DNA of 64,000 nucleotides from positions 1-64,000 of the forward strand of contig JAFYCM010000058.1 in NCBI GenBank assembly GCA_017539645.1. The letters run 5' to 3'. Source of the stretch: Bacteroidales bacterium (GTDB lineage: Bacteria; Bacteroidota; Bacteroidia; Bacteroidales; Marinilabiliaceae). Position numbers and translations under genes: made by a program. Below the pieces are notes generated by a model that was not told the origin of the DNA, ran no database searches, and worked only from the letters and a program-made list of their open reading frames with translations. Below, one piece after another: positions 25,623 through 33,373 of the stretch (position 1 is its first letter; every line of letters begins with the position of its first letter).

Positions 25623-26330
25623 CTAATCATTGCTGGCGATACCGAGCGTAACTATACCTACACGCACATTAGGAATTCTACTCAGCGCATTGCAACACGA
25701 CTCGAGAGTCGCACCGGTTGTGAGCACATCGTCCAATAGCAAAACGCGCAAGCCAACTCGGCGCTCGGCTTCGGGTGTAACGACAAATGTATCTTTCAAT
25801 GATGTTATGCGCGACTCTTGGCTCTTCTTGGTTTGCGAAACGGAGTGTTTTGCTCTCATAAGTATGGTTTCATCAACAGGCAATCCGCACACTTCGCTCG
25901 CTCCACGAGCAAGCAAAGTGCACTGATTGTAACCACGAATAAGAAATTTCTTTTGATGCAGCGGCACTGGCACAATGCAGTCGTAATCGTTCGCCATCTG
26001 CGCGTTCTTAATCATTGCGCCAAGTTGTCGGCCTAAATAGTGCGCTATTTTGCGATTGTTGTGATACTTGAAATCGTGTATCATGTGGCTCAGCGGCTGT
26101 CCTTTTCGATAATAATATCCCGAAAACGCCGAATATACATCTACCTTGCCCCAGAAACGTTTTTCTGTTTGGTTGCCGCGCCACTTCTCAAAACTTGTGC
26201 GAGGCAATGCCGCCATACACATCAAGCAGATATTCTCTTCTCCCGTCACTAACGACCTGCCGCATATCAAGCAATTGTTCGGAAAGAACAACTGCAGTAA
26301 GCCGTCCGATATGCGCGAGAAGAGATTCAT
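25623..26330 (-). CDS. comF: ComF family phosphoribosyltransferase-like protein
   Basis: 235 residues from the ATG at 26330. A longer frame would run into the nitroreductase gene, while this start leaves a normal 4-base gap. N-terminal zinc-finger-like cysteines (NNCLICG, then ICLMCM) are followed by the double-zipper-like basic region and a PRTase fold. The PRPP-binding motif is VLLLDDVLTTGATL near residue 190. Other family marks are DYDCIVPVPLHQKKFLIRGYNQ and RMRAKHSVSQTKKSQESR-type basic residues. ComF proteins take part in DNA uptake in competent bacteria, but the wider family is found in non-competent species with unclear function. It is probably co-transcribed with the nitroreductase gene upstream. 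Confidence 0.88.
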   Translation of the reverse strand: MNLFSRISDGLLQLFFPNNCLICGRSLVTGEENICLMCMAALPRTSFEKWRGNQTEKRFWGKVDVYSAFSGYYYRKGQPLSHMIHDFKYHNNRKIAHYLGRQLGAMIKNAQMANDYDCIVPVPLHQKKFLIRGYNQCTLLARGASEVCGLPVDETILMRAKHSVSQTKKSQESRITSLKDTFVVTPEAERRVGLRVLLLDDVLTTGATLESCCNALSRIPNVRVGIVTLGIASND

Positions 26331-26334
26331 CGCA

Positions 26335-26859
26335 TCACCACTTCTCCATGTGCACTTGGGCGTATGGAAGTTTATCGTCGGCGTATGGCGTGCGATCGGC
26401 TGCTTTATGGCCAATAGCTACAACGCACTCAACCTCGAAACCGTCGGGAATAGAGAGTATCTCGCGAACGTTGTCGGTAGCCATTTTGCCATTGGCATCT
26501 GAGCGTAGACGGGTTTGAACCCAGCAAGCGCCAAGCCCGAGTTCTTCGGCTTTCAGCAATAAATATGTAGCTGCAATAGAGCTATCCTCAACCCAAACGT
26601 CAGTCTTCTGCGGATCGCCAACTACGACAATGGCAAGCGTAGCATTCTCCATGAAGGTAGCGCCATGCTCTTTGCTCTTCGATAGCGCCACAATTTTCTC
26701 TTTGTCCGTAACAAAAACGAAGTGCCACGACAGACAGTTCTTCGAAGTTGGTGCAGTAAGTACCGCACGCTGAAGTTCTTTTATATCGTTTTCTGAAATG
26801 GGTTCGTCGGTAAACTTGCGATGGCTACGACGACGCATCATCAATTCGGTGAGTGCCAT
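26335..26859 (-). CDS. Nitroreductase family protein (FMN-dependent)
   Basis: 174 residues, the short form of the family. RRSHRKFTDEPISENDI near the N-terminus is the FMN-phosphate-binding Arg-Ser region. APTSKNCLSWHFVFVTD and ATLAIVVVGDPQKTDVWVEDSSIAATYLLLKAEELGLG-type segments fit the dimer fold, with GACWVQTR and CVVAIGHKAADR towards the end. Members reduce nitroaromatics, quinones or flavins with NAD(P)H; the true substrate cannot be read from the sequence. comF follows at 4 bases, suggesting one transcript. DedA lies 39 bases upstream of this gene. Confidence 0.88.
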   Translation of the reverse strand: MALTELMMRRRSHRKFTDEPISENDIKELQRAVLTAPTSKNCLSWHFVFVTDKEKIVALSKSKEHGATFMENATLAIVVVGDPQKTDVWVEDSSIAATYLLLKAEELGLGACWVQTRLRSDANGKMATDNVREILSIPDGFEVECVVAIGHKAADRTPYADDKLPYAQVHMEKW

Positions 26860-26898
26860 TTGCGGGTAATTTGTTTTTGAGTTCTACATTATAAATAT

Positions 26899-27552
26899 TT
26901 ACTCTGCTGCTGATTTAGAAGCATTTTTATGACTGAAGAAGCGGTAGAGTAAGTATGCAACAACCACAACCACAGCTACAAGACATATAATCTTGAACTC
27001 GTTGCTATAGTGCATTATGAGTTCCATCATTTTGTCTTCGGGGAAAGCCGATTGCAAATAATAGCCAGCCAAAGCAAGCACAGTATTCCACAACCCAGCT
27101 CCAAGCGAAGTAAAAAGTATGAACTTACCTAAATGCATTCGCGCTAAGCCAGCTGGTATAGAAATCAACTGACGAACAGCAGGAATAAGACGTCCGATGA
27201 ATGTAGATATTGCGCCATGCTTATCGAAATAGGCTTCGGCATTGCGAACTTTCTCTTCGTCGAGCAAGCACATGTGACCGAATCGGCTATTTGCAAAGCG
27301 ATAGATTATCGGGCGCCCTACCCAATAGGCTAATGCATAGTTGACAAGCGAGCCAATAATAGCACCTATCGTAGCCATAATTATGAGCAACACGATGTTC
27401 ATATCGCCCGTTTTGGCTGCGTGGTAGGCTGCCGGCGGCACTACAATCTCCGACGGGAAGGGAATAAACGAACTTTCTATTGCCATCAACACCATTACGG
27501 TGAAGTAGTTGAGGTGCTCCAAGCACCACTGTACGAATGCTACCGATTCCAA
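26899..27552 (-). CDS. DedA family membrane protein
   Basis: 217 residues. Family marks are ESSFIPFPSEIVVPPAAY near residue 25, IGSLVNYALAYWVGR, and the FIGRLIPAVRQLISIPAGLARM stretch containing the conserved F-x-R-x3-P-x2-R of the SNARE-associated/VTT domain. About five hydrophobic segments are present, ending in a basic tail. DedA proteins act in membrane homeostasis, and some flip undecaprenyl phosphate or phosphatidylethanolamine; which applies here is not known. It lies 4 bases after nrdG, so it may be transcribed with the ribonucleotide reductase genes. Confidence 0.9.
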   Translation of the reverse strand: MESVAFVQWCLEHLNYFTVMVLMAIESSFIPFPSEIVVPPAAYHAAKTGDMNIVLLIIMATIGAIIGSLVNYALAYWVGRPIIYRFANSRFGHMCLLDEEKVRNAEAYFDKHGAISTFIGRLIPAVRQLISIPAGLARMHLGKFILFTSLGAGLWNTVLALAGYYLQSAFPEDKMMELIMHYSNEFKIICLVAVVVVVAYLLYRFFSHKNASKSAAE

Positions 27553-27556
27553 TTTT

Positions 27557-28087
27557 TTAGTTCAAAATATTCGTTACAAATTCCGGAAAGGGGTTGTACT
27601 CAAATTGTACAACATGTCCTGCGGCAAGTGATTTTTTTACGTCTATAAGACGCTGATTACTACTACCGCGGAAGAGCAAATTCTCATCGCGAAGCGACTG
27701 AACAAACGGGCCATCTACAAGCACATCAACTTGCTCGAGAAGCTGACGTTTTTCGGCATCTTTTATTATGCGTTCATAAGTATAGCCAGTATAACACCAA
27801 ATATCCTTATTAGAACGCTGCTTAATGATGCGCGCCAACTCGGCGAATGCCAAAGGCTGAAACATTGGGTCACCGCCCGAAAATGTCACATTGCTAAGAT
27901 CGTCGGCGAGAATACGATTGGCAATATCTTCCACATCGGTCATTATGCCGTGTGTAATATCCCACGACTGCGGATTGTGGCAGCCTGGGCATGCATTAAC
28001 ACAACCTGCACAATAGACCGAGGTACGAAACCCCGGTCCATCTACAGTTGTGGATTCTACTATCTTGAGTAACGATATTTTAGTCAT
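27557..28087 (-). CDS. nrdG: Anaerobic ribonucleoside-triphosphate reductase activating protein
   Basis: 176 residues. The radical-SAM cluster-binding motif is CVNACPGC (C-x3-C-x2-C), preceded by SVYCAGC, near residues 26-36. TFSGGDPMFQP near 70 is the SAM-binding GG-D stretch, and DIWCYTGYTYE follows. The protein uses S-adenosylmethionine to make the glycyl radical on NrdD. Its start overlaps the nrdD stop by eight bases, so the two are translationally coupled. The length and order fit NrdG exactly. Confidence 0.95.
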   Translation of the reverse strand: MTKISLLKIVESTTVDGPGFRTSVYCAGCVNACPGCHNPQSWDITHGIMTDVEDIANRILADDLSNVTFSGGDPMFQPLAFAELARIIKQRSNKDIWCYTGYTYERIIKDAEKRQLLEQVDVLVDGPFVQSLRDENLLFRGSSNQRLIDVKKSLAAGHVVQFEYNPFPEFVTNILN

Positions 28088-30287
28088 GTGTCACACGATC
28101 TTTTAGCTCCGATAATTTTGCAGAATTCCATCTATCGGTAGTACCAACAAGGTAACCTGTGATACGCTGCAATTTATCGATATTGGTACCGCCACACTTC
28201 GGACAAGTTGTCATATCCTTATCGGCATTCTCGTAGCCACAATCCATGCAACGGTTGCGGTTGTGGTTAACTGAGCCATATCCCATATTATACTTATCCA
28301 TAAGGTCGACAAAATTCATAACTGCATTTGGGTTATGCGTTGCATCGCCATCTATTTCGATATAGAAGATATGACCACCACGTGTCAATTCGTGATATGG
28401 AGCTTCTACTTGTGCCTTATGAGCAGCACTGCACTTGTAGTATACAGGCACATGATTTGAATTGGTATAATAGTCGCGATCGGTAACACCCTTTATCACA
28501 CCAAAACTCTTTTTATCCATGCGAGTGAACTTACCCGACAAACCTTCGGCTGGAGTAGCAAGCACTGAATAGTTATGCTGATACTTAGCACTGTAGTCGT
28601 TTACTCTGTCGCGCATGTGAGTTATAATCTCTATACCAAGAGCTTGTGCCTCTTCCGATTCGCCATGATGCTTGCCAACAAGTGCAACAAGACATTCTGC
28701 AAGACCGATAAAACCAATACCAAGCGTGCCTTGATTAATAACAGATTCTATAGGATCTTCGGGTTTCAACTTTTCTGAGCCAACCCAAAGTGCCGACATA
28801 AGCAGCGGGAATTGCTTTGCACGCGCCGTTTTTTGGAATTCGAAACGATCGTGTAGCTGTTTTGCTGTAATGTCGAGAACCTCATCCAAACGCGCAAAGA
28901 AATGCTTGATACGCTCTTCTTTGTCAACGAAATTCATGCACTCTATAGCTATACGTACAATGTTCACCGTAGAGAATGAGAGGTTACCACGACCGATAGA
29001 AGTCTTATCGCCAAAACGATTTTCAAACACACGCGTACGGCAACCCATTGTAGCTACTTCGTATTGATAACGCTGAGGATCTTCTATATTCCACTTCTCA
29101 TGATGATTGTATGTAGCATCGAGGTTGAGGAAGTTAGGAAAGAATCGACGCGCCGACACTTTGCAAGCTAAGCAATAGAGGTCGTAGTTGCGATCGGTTG
29201 GAAGATAGTTCACGCCACGCTTCTTCTTCCAAATCTGTATTGGGAAGATGGCCGTAGAACCATTTCCTACGCCTTCGTATGTAGATTTCAAGATCTCACG
29301 GATGATACAACGACCTTCAGCCGAAGTATCTGAGCCATAGTTTATTGAGCTAAAGACAACCTGATTACCACCGCGAGAATGAATAGTATTCATATTATGT
29401 ATGAATGCCTCCATCGACTGATGTACGCGCGCAACAGTTTTGTTTATAGCATGTTGGCATATGCGATCATCACCTGTGAGACCATCGAGCGGCAAAGTGA
29501 TATAATCGTCAATTGGTGCATTGTACAAATGGCTATAATCGGCTTCGTTGAACTGCTCGAGAATCTTCACCTCCTCTATGTAGCTCGTACGTACGTATGG
29601 TGCAAGGTAGAAGTCGAACGCTGGAATAGCCTGTCCGCCATGCATCTCATTCTGAGCCGTTTCCATAGATATACAGCCCAAGATACTTGCAGTCTCGATG
29701 CGTTTTGCAGGGCGCGACTCGCCATGGCCAGCAAAGAAACCGTTGCGCAAAATCTTGTCGAGCGGATGCTGAACGCAAGTCAAGCTCTTCGTAGGATAAT
29801 AGTCCTTATCGTGTATATGTAAGTAGCCATGCTCAACAGCCGAGCGTGCCTCTTCGGTCAATAGGAAATCGTCGACGAAGGGTTTTGTGGTCTCCGATGA
29901 AAATTTCATCATCATGCCAGCAGGCGTGTCGGCATTCATATTGGCATTTTCGCGCGTAACGTCGTTCGATTTTGCCTCTATGATATCCAAGAAAATCTGA
30001 CGCGTCTTAGCCTTACGAGCTGTGGTTCGCTGATTTCTGTACGATATGTACAAACGTGCAACTTCCTTACGCGGGCTACGCATAAGTTCCTCTTCAACTT
30101 CATCCTGAATAGATTCCACAGACATTCTCTCCTTACCAGAGATTTCGATTCTGTCCGCAATTTGATTAATCAGAGCCTCATCTTCACCTTTCTCCGAGTG
30201 AAGCATTGCACGACGAATGGCAGCACAAATTTTCTCTTTGTTGAAGCCTACTGTTCGCCCATCACGTTTTACGACTGTTTGTATCAT
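28080..30287 (-). CDS. nrdD: Anaerobic ribonucleoside-triphosphate reductase
   Basis: 735 residues. An N-terminal ATP-cone (VVKRDGRTVGFNKEKICAAI) binds allosteric nucleotide. The ten-strand barrel has GGQAIPAFDFYLAPYV, RGGNQVVFSSINYGSDT and GCRTRVFENRFGDKTS. The C-terminus holds the zinc cysteines (RCMDCGYE, TCPKCGG) and the glycyl-radical motif RITGYLVG near residue 710. The enzyme makes deoxyribonucleotides without oxygen, using formate as reductant in characterised members. Pairing with PflB elsewhere in the window fits a strictly anaerobic lifestyle with formate available. Confidence 0.96.
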   Translation of the reverse strand: MIQTVVKRDGRTVGFNKEKICAAIRRAMLHSEKGEDEALINQIADRIEISGKERMSVESIQDEVEEELMRSPRKEVARLYISYRNQRTTARKAKTRQIFLDIIEAKSNDVTRENANMNADTPAGMMMKFSSETTKPFVDDFLLTEEARSAVEHGYLHIHDKDYYPTKSLTCVQHPLDKILRNGFFAGHGESRPAKRIETASILGCISMETAQNEMHGGQAIPAFDFYLAPYVRTSYIEEVKILEQFNEADYSHLYNAPIDDYITLPLDGLTGDDRICQHAINKTVARVHQSMEAFIHNMNTIHSRGGNQVVFSSINYGSDTSAEGRCIIREILKSTYEGVGNGSTAIFPIQIWKKKRGVNYLPTDRNYDLYCLACKVSARRFFPNFLNLDATYNHHEKWNIEDPQRYQYEVATMGCRTRVFENRFGDKTSIGRGNLSFSTVNIVRIAIECMNFVDKEERIKHFFARLDEVLDITAKQLHDRFEFQKTARAKQFPLLMSALWVGSEKLKPEDPIESVINQGTLGIGFIGLAECLVALVGKHHGESEEAQALGIEIITHMRDRVNDYSAKYQHNYSVLATPAEGLSGKFTRMDKKSFGVIKGVTDRDYYTNSNHVPVYYKCSAAHKAQVEAPYHELTRGGHIFYIEIDGDATHNPNAVMNFVDLMDKYNMGYGSVNHNRNRCMDCGYENADKDMTTCPKCGGTNIDKLQRITGYLVGTTDRWNSAKLSELKDRVTHD

Positions 30288-30402
30288 ATCTAACTTGATA
30301 ATTGAGATGTTGATTATTTGGTTTTTAGTTCAATTTCAATAATCCTTAGCGTTTTTCAACACGTTTTCGACAGGGTTATAAACAAGTTACAATCACTCTC
30401 AT

Positions 30403-30410
30403 CAAACGTA
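30403..30410 (-). promoter_or_regulatory. Possible -7 promoter element for nrdD-nrdG
   Basis: On the minus strand TACGTTTG matches TAnnTTTG exactly and would give a leader of about 110 bases. No -33 TTTG is seen at the expected spacing. Confidence 0.35.
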
Positions 30411-30782
30411 CTCATCTTCAATCAGATAGAAGCACACATATTCAATAAGTAACTGATTACCTGTATATAACGTTGATGATTTACTCACCACCTGACGTTC
30501 AACGGACACGAAATTAGTGCTTTTGAAAATACCCCAAACAAAAAGATATTAACAAGTAATTGACAAAAACTGTTAATAATCAGATAAAGACTAATCTATG
30601 TCGATATGCACGCACAATAAATTTTTTTCGTTCTAAATTACGTGCAAAATGGGGCTATTTTGAGACAAAATTCTATATAACAAAAATAGATAAGGCGCAT
30701 AACCACGCGCCCCAACTATAAGTTTTTTACACAAACATTAACAGAAATATGGTTTAGCAGCACAGATAGAGCTGATTTATTT

Positions 30783-30820
30783 ATTCTCTGACAATGGGTA
30801 ATGCCCCACTATCAGAGAAT
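30783..30820 (-). terminator. Strong dyad after the DUF4837 gene, likely terminator
   Basis: ATTCTCTGA (30783-30791) pairs with TCAGAGAAT (30812-30820), and an inner GGG/CCC pairing extends the stem. It lies about 30 bases past the DUF4837 stop. On the minus strand the following bases are AAATAAAT, without a T-run, so efficiency is uncertain. Confidence 0.6.
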
Positions 30821-30851
30821 TTCCATCATCTGTATTCAAAGGATTCGCTGC

Positions 30852-31859
30852 TCAGTCCTTCAGGCTCACAGAATACATAATGGCCTCAAGTTGGCGTACG
30901 AGGTTGCGTTTCTTGTCGCGCGAAGGATAGTAGACAAAGCCATCGGTGACCACCACGCGCGAGTTGACGCTATCCACCATAGCACGCATGATGAACGGCC
31001 CGCCCATAGCATAGCCCTCCATGCGCCAAAGTCCACGTATTTCGGCAACGTATGAGCCTTTGTATCTACCGGCGCGCATATCTATCTCGTCGAGGCCGAA
31101 GCGCGTCTCGGTACACATAAACGAGCCTTGCGGACCTTCGATATTCGAGCGCAGAAGCGAGTCGCGTTTGTTGAGCAAAGCCGCTTTGGTCATGGCATAC
31201 GGACCTGAGTAGGGATATTCATACACCAATAGGCTCATCTGATATTCGTCAGTTTCGACACCTACCCAATCAAATGCATCTTTATTCTTAGGATTACAAC
31301 GTACGTATGTATTTGGTATACAAATATTTATATTATGCTTATTACCAATATTCTCGCTTAGCTGATGATGGCGAATGGTCTTGTTGAATGCAACGAGGCG
31401 GTCTTTTTCGCAACGAGCGAAATTGTTGATAATCATATTTTTATTACGTACGACGAGCGGCAGCAACGACTCTTTTGTCTTGGCGCGCAGCCATACTACG
31501 CTCTGCCCTTTCGCCCACAAATCGCTGTATATGTAAGCGGTATCGGCGCGCAGAGTGTCGCTAACGTTCACAATGATGATGTTTCGGAAGTTGTGCATCG
31601 GATCGTCGAAATAGCCGTGCGGCACCATGTGGCAATCAAAAATCGGTTCAACCGACGGCAACCCGACGTAAGGTTCGCTAAGCATAGCTTGTATATAATG
31701 GCCGGCAGTATCGTTGCGCACATTGTCGTTTATAACTACGAGCACCTCACCGTTGCGGCCCGTAACAGCCGATTTGAATGGTTCACCACTGCCATTGCCA
31801 CACGACGCAAAAACCACCGACACAAGCAAAAGGGCAGCGAAGAATAATTGTTTTTTCAT
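30852..31859 (-). CDS. DUF4837 family lipoprotein
   Basis: 335 residues from the ATG at 31859, which gives the lipoprotein signal MKKQLFFAALLLVSVVFASC (Cys at 20). The mature part fits the Bacteroidetes-specific DUF4837 family: GRNGEVLVVINDNVRNDTAGHYIQ-like start, SEPYVGLPSVEPIFD, NFRNIIIVNVSD and a C-terminal IRGLWRMEGYAMGGPFI. The family is widespread in the phylum and has no settled function. It is exported and lipid-anchored, so it acts at the envelope. It is single-gene-like, with a dyad terminator behind it and the higBA region ahead. Confidence 0.85.
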   Translation of the reverse strand: MKKQLFFAALLLVSVVFASCGNGSGEPFKSAVTGRNGEVLVVINDNVRNDTAGHYIQAMLSEPYVGLPSVEPIFDCHMVPHGYFDDPMHNFRNIIIVNVSDTLRADTAYIYSDLWAKGQSVVWLRAKTKESLLPLVVRNKNMIINNFARCEKDRLVAFNKTIRHHQLSENIGNKHNINICIPNTYVRCNPKNKDAFDWVGVETDEYQMSLLVYEYPYSGPYAMTKAALLNKRDSLLRSNIEGPQGSFMCTETRFGLDEIDMRAGRYKGSYVAEIRGLWRMEGYAMGGPFIMRAMVDSVNSRVVVTDGFVYYPSRDKKRNLVRQLEAIMYSVSLKD

Positions 31860-31912
31860 ATTTATAGCGATTTTATTAGTTAGCAAAAATAGCAATTAGC
31901 GTCGCGAAAGTC

Positions 31913-32491
31913 TCACCAAAGTAGCGTTAGAATAATAAATCCTATATCTAATAAATAAGCTAACAGAACTACTCCAGCACACACAGCAGAAACCATCTCG
32001 TCAAAAGTAGTGTGCCTTCTAAATTCCTTGGGAAAGGAAACCTCCAAATCCTTGGGAAAGGTTAGCATACAAAGCAATACTATAGCATATATTACACACC
32101 ATATCGGGAACAATAACAAGACTTCACTTGTAAGACAGTAGAAAAGACCATTCCCAATACTAATAGCAATACATAAGAGTGCATACATTTTGCATATAAA
32201 TATTCCACCAATCTTACGCGTAATTATCTTGACTGCACCGATTGTGCTTAGTAATACACATGGCCAAGCTATATCAATGGATGCATTCCACAACACATAC
32301 CCCAATATTGCATCAGGATTTGAATAGACTTTGAATATTACATAAGAACCAAATAAAATAGCAATTGCTCCAATAAAGACGAGGCAACAAACTATAATAA
32401 GTATCGAGTTTCGGTTGAAGCATTGGGGAAAGTCTATTCTTTTCGATAGTTGACATAAATTATAACGCAATAAATATTTACAACACAGCAA
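31913..32491 (-). CDS. Small integral membrane protein, unknown, start uncertain
   Basis: 192 residues as an open frame with about five hydrophobic segments (ILIIVCCLVFIGAIAILFG, IDIAWPCVLLSTIGAV, VLLLFPIWCVIYAIVLLC, SAVCAGVVLLAYLLD) and a short basic/acidic loop (FPKEFRRHTTFDEM). No family is recognised. The frame has no early ATG. The nominal TTG at 32491 lies inside the end of higA. An ATG at 32456 opens another frame with a natural-looking start (MSTIEKNRLSP), so a frameshift near 32400-32420 is possible. Base use is AT-rich. The 14-base overlap with higA suggests coupling to the toxin-antitoxin pair. Confidence 0.5.
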   Translation of the reverse strand: MLCCKYLLRYNLCQLSKRIDFPQCFNRNSILIIVCCLVFIGAIAILFGSYVIFKVYSNPDAILGYVLWNASIDIAWPCVLLSTIGAVKIITRKIGGIFICKMYALLCIAISIGNGLFYCLTSEVLLLFPIWCVIYAIVLLCMLTFPKDLEVSFPKEFRRHTTFDEMVSAVCAGVVLLAYLLDIGFIILTLLW

Positions 32492-32822
32492 CTGCTTTAC
32501 GTATGTTCTGCAACCACGATTCTATTTCACTATTTTTTCTGGCAGTGCGGAGATTATATTTAGTTTGAACGCCCATTAGCACATCGGCAGGCAAGCCTAA
32601 TGCAGCTTCAAAAAGCAATGCAGTATTGGTAGTTATTGGTCTTCTTGCATTAAGGATTTCGTTCAATACCGAATACGACATACCAACTGCGTGAGCGAAA
32701 GCACGCTGCGATATACCTCTATCCTCCAATTCATCTTTCACAATCTCGCCAGGATGAGTAAATCGGTAAGGCGTAAGATTGTTGGCCACCATTGAATCAT
32801 CAACATTATCTACATGCAACAT
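32478..32822 (-). CDS. higA: HigA-type antitoxin (XRE family HTH)
   Basis: 114 residues. TPYRFTHPGEIVKDELEDRG begins the protein as in HigA antitoxins, followed by a helix-turn-helix (SQRAFAHAVGMSYSVLNEIL, then ARRPITTNTALLFEAALGL). It binds and neutralises the toxin encoded 8 bases upstream and represses the operon through its HTH. The toxin-first order is characteristic of higBA. The C-terminus overlaps the following membrane-protein frame. Confidence 0.9.
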   Translation of the reverse strand: MLHVDNVDDSMVANNLTPYRFTHPGEIVKDELEDRGISQRAFAHAVGMSYSVLNEILNARRPITTNTALLFEAALGLPADVLMGVQTKYNLRTARKNSEIESWLQNIRKAVAVL

Positions 32823-32830
32823 TTCTGTAC

Positions 32831-33148
32831 TTATTTATAGTGATTCGACAATTCTACAATATTGCAAATATTCGCCACTTTAGCTCCGTTCTCCGTACTC
32901 TCTGTAAATTCTATGCGGTATTGCTTATTGACACGCACAGACGAAAGACCGCTTTTATCTCCTATAAGATGTTCATAGTGCAAACCACCAAACAGCATAA
33001 GAGTATTCACATCTTCTGCTTCCATCATAATATCGAGCACTTTTACATATCGCCTAACAACATCTGATTGGAAACGATACTTTTTGTCTGATGTCTTTCC
33101 GCTCGTATACAGCTCCAATAAGTATGTCTTATCAAAAGTGACCTTCAT
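32831..33148 (-). CDS. higB: HigB-type toxin (RelE superfamily)
   Basis: 105 residues. DVVRRYVKVLDIMMEAEDV, LHYEHLIGDKSGLSSVRVN and KQYRIEFTE fit the HigB/RelE ribosome-dependent mRNA interferase fold, with the basic and aromatic residues near the end of the sheet (R in SVRVN, Y in QYRIEF). It lies first in the operon, followed 8 bases later by higA. The length is normal and nothing is missing, so the pair is likely functional. Such modules are strain-variable and often found in accessory stretches. Confidence 0.88.
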   Translation of the reverse strand: MKVTFDKTYLLELYTSGKTSDKKYRFQSDVVRRYVKVLDIMMEAEDVNTLMLFGGLHYEHLIGDKSGLSSVRVNKQYRIEFTESTENGAKVANICNIVELSNHYK

Positions 33149-33373
33149 CGCATACTACTATAGTCAAAACTCAGCTGCTAAATTATATTTTTGACAAAGC
33201 ATTCGCAAAAATTGCGAATATCAATTAGCAAGACAATGCCAATACAGATACAACGGGAAACTATACAGATTTGATTTGCATTAACTACGAAAAGCACTGA
33301 ATTACAATCATCATATAATCCTGAAAATCCTAATAAATCTGCGTATTCTGTGTCCTCTGCGCGAGAAACAGAG
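33149..33373. other. Intergenic gap with a dispersed-repeat relic
   Basis: The stretch 33305-33363 (AATCCTGAAAATCCTAATAA, then ATCTGCGTATTCTGTGTCCT) resembles 5711-5741 (AATCCGTTTAATCTGCG, AAATCTGTGTTC). No gene is seen. The higB promoter should lie within the first bases of this gap, but no clear -7 element is found. Confidence 0.4.

Larger units (their letters stand above)
30288..30851. other. Intergenic region upstream of nrdD
   Basis: This AT-rich gap contains the possible nrdD promoter, an ATTAAC/GTTAAT dyad near 30546-30577, a small GGCGC/GCGCC hairpin near 30692-30711 and the dyad terminator at 30783-30820. No gene or named RNA is seen. Confidence 0.45.
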
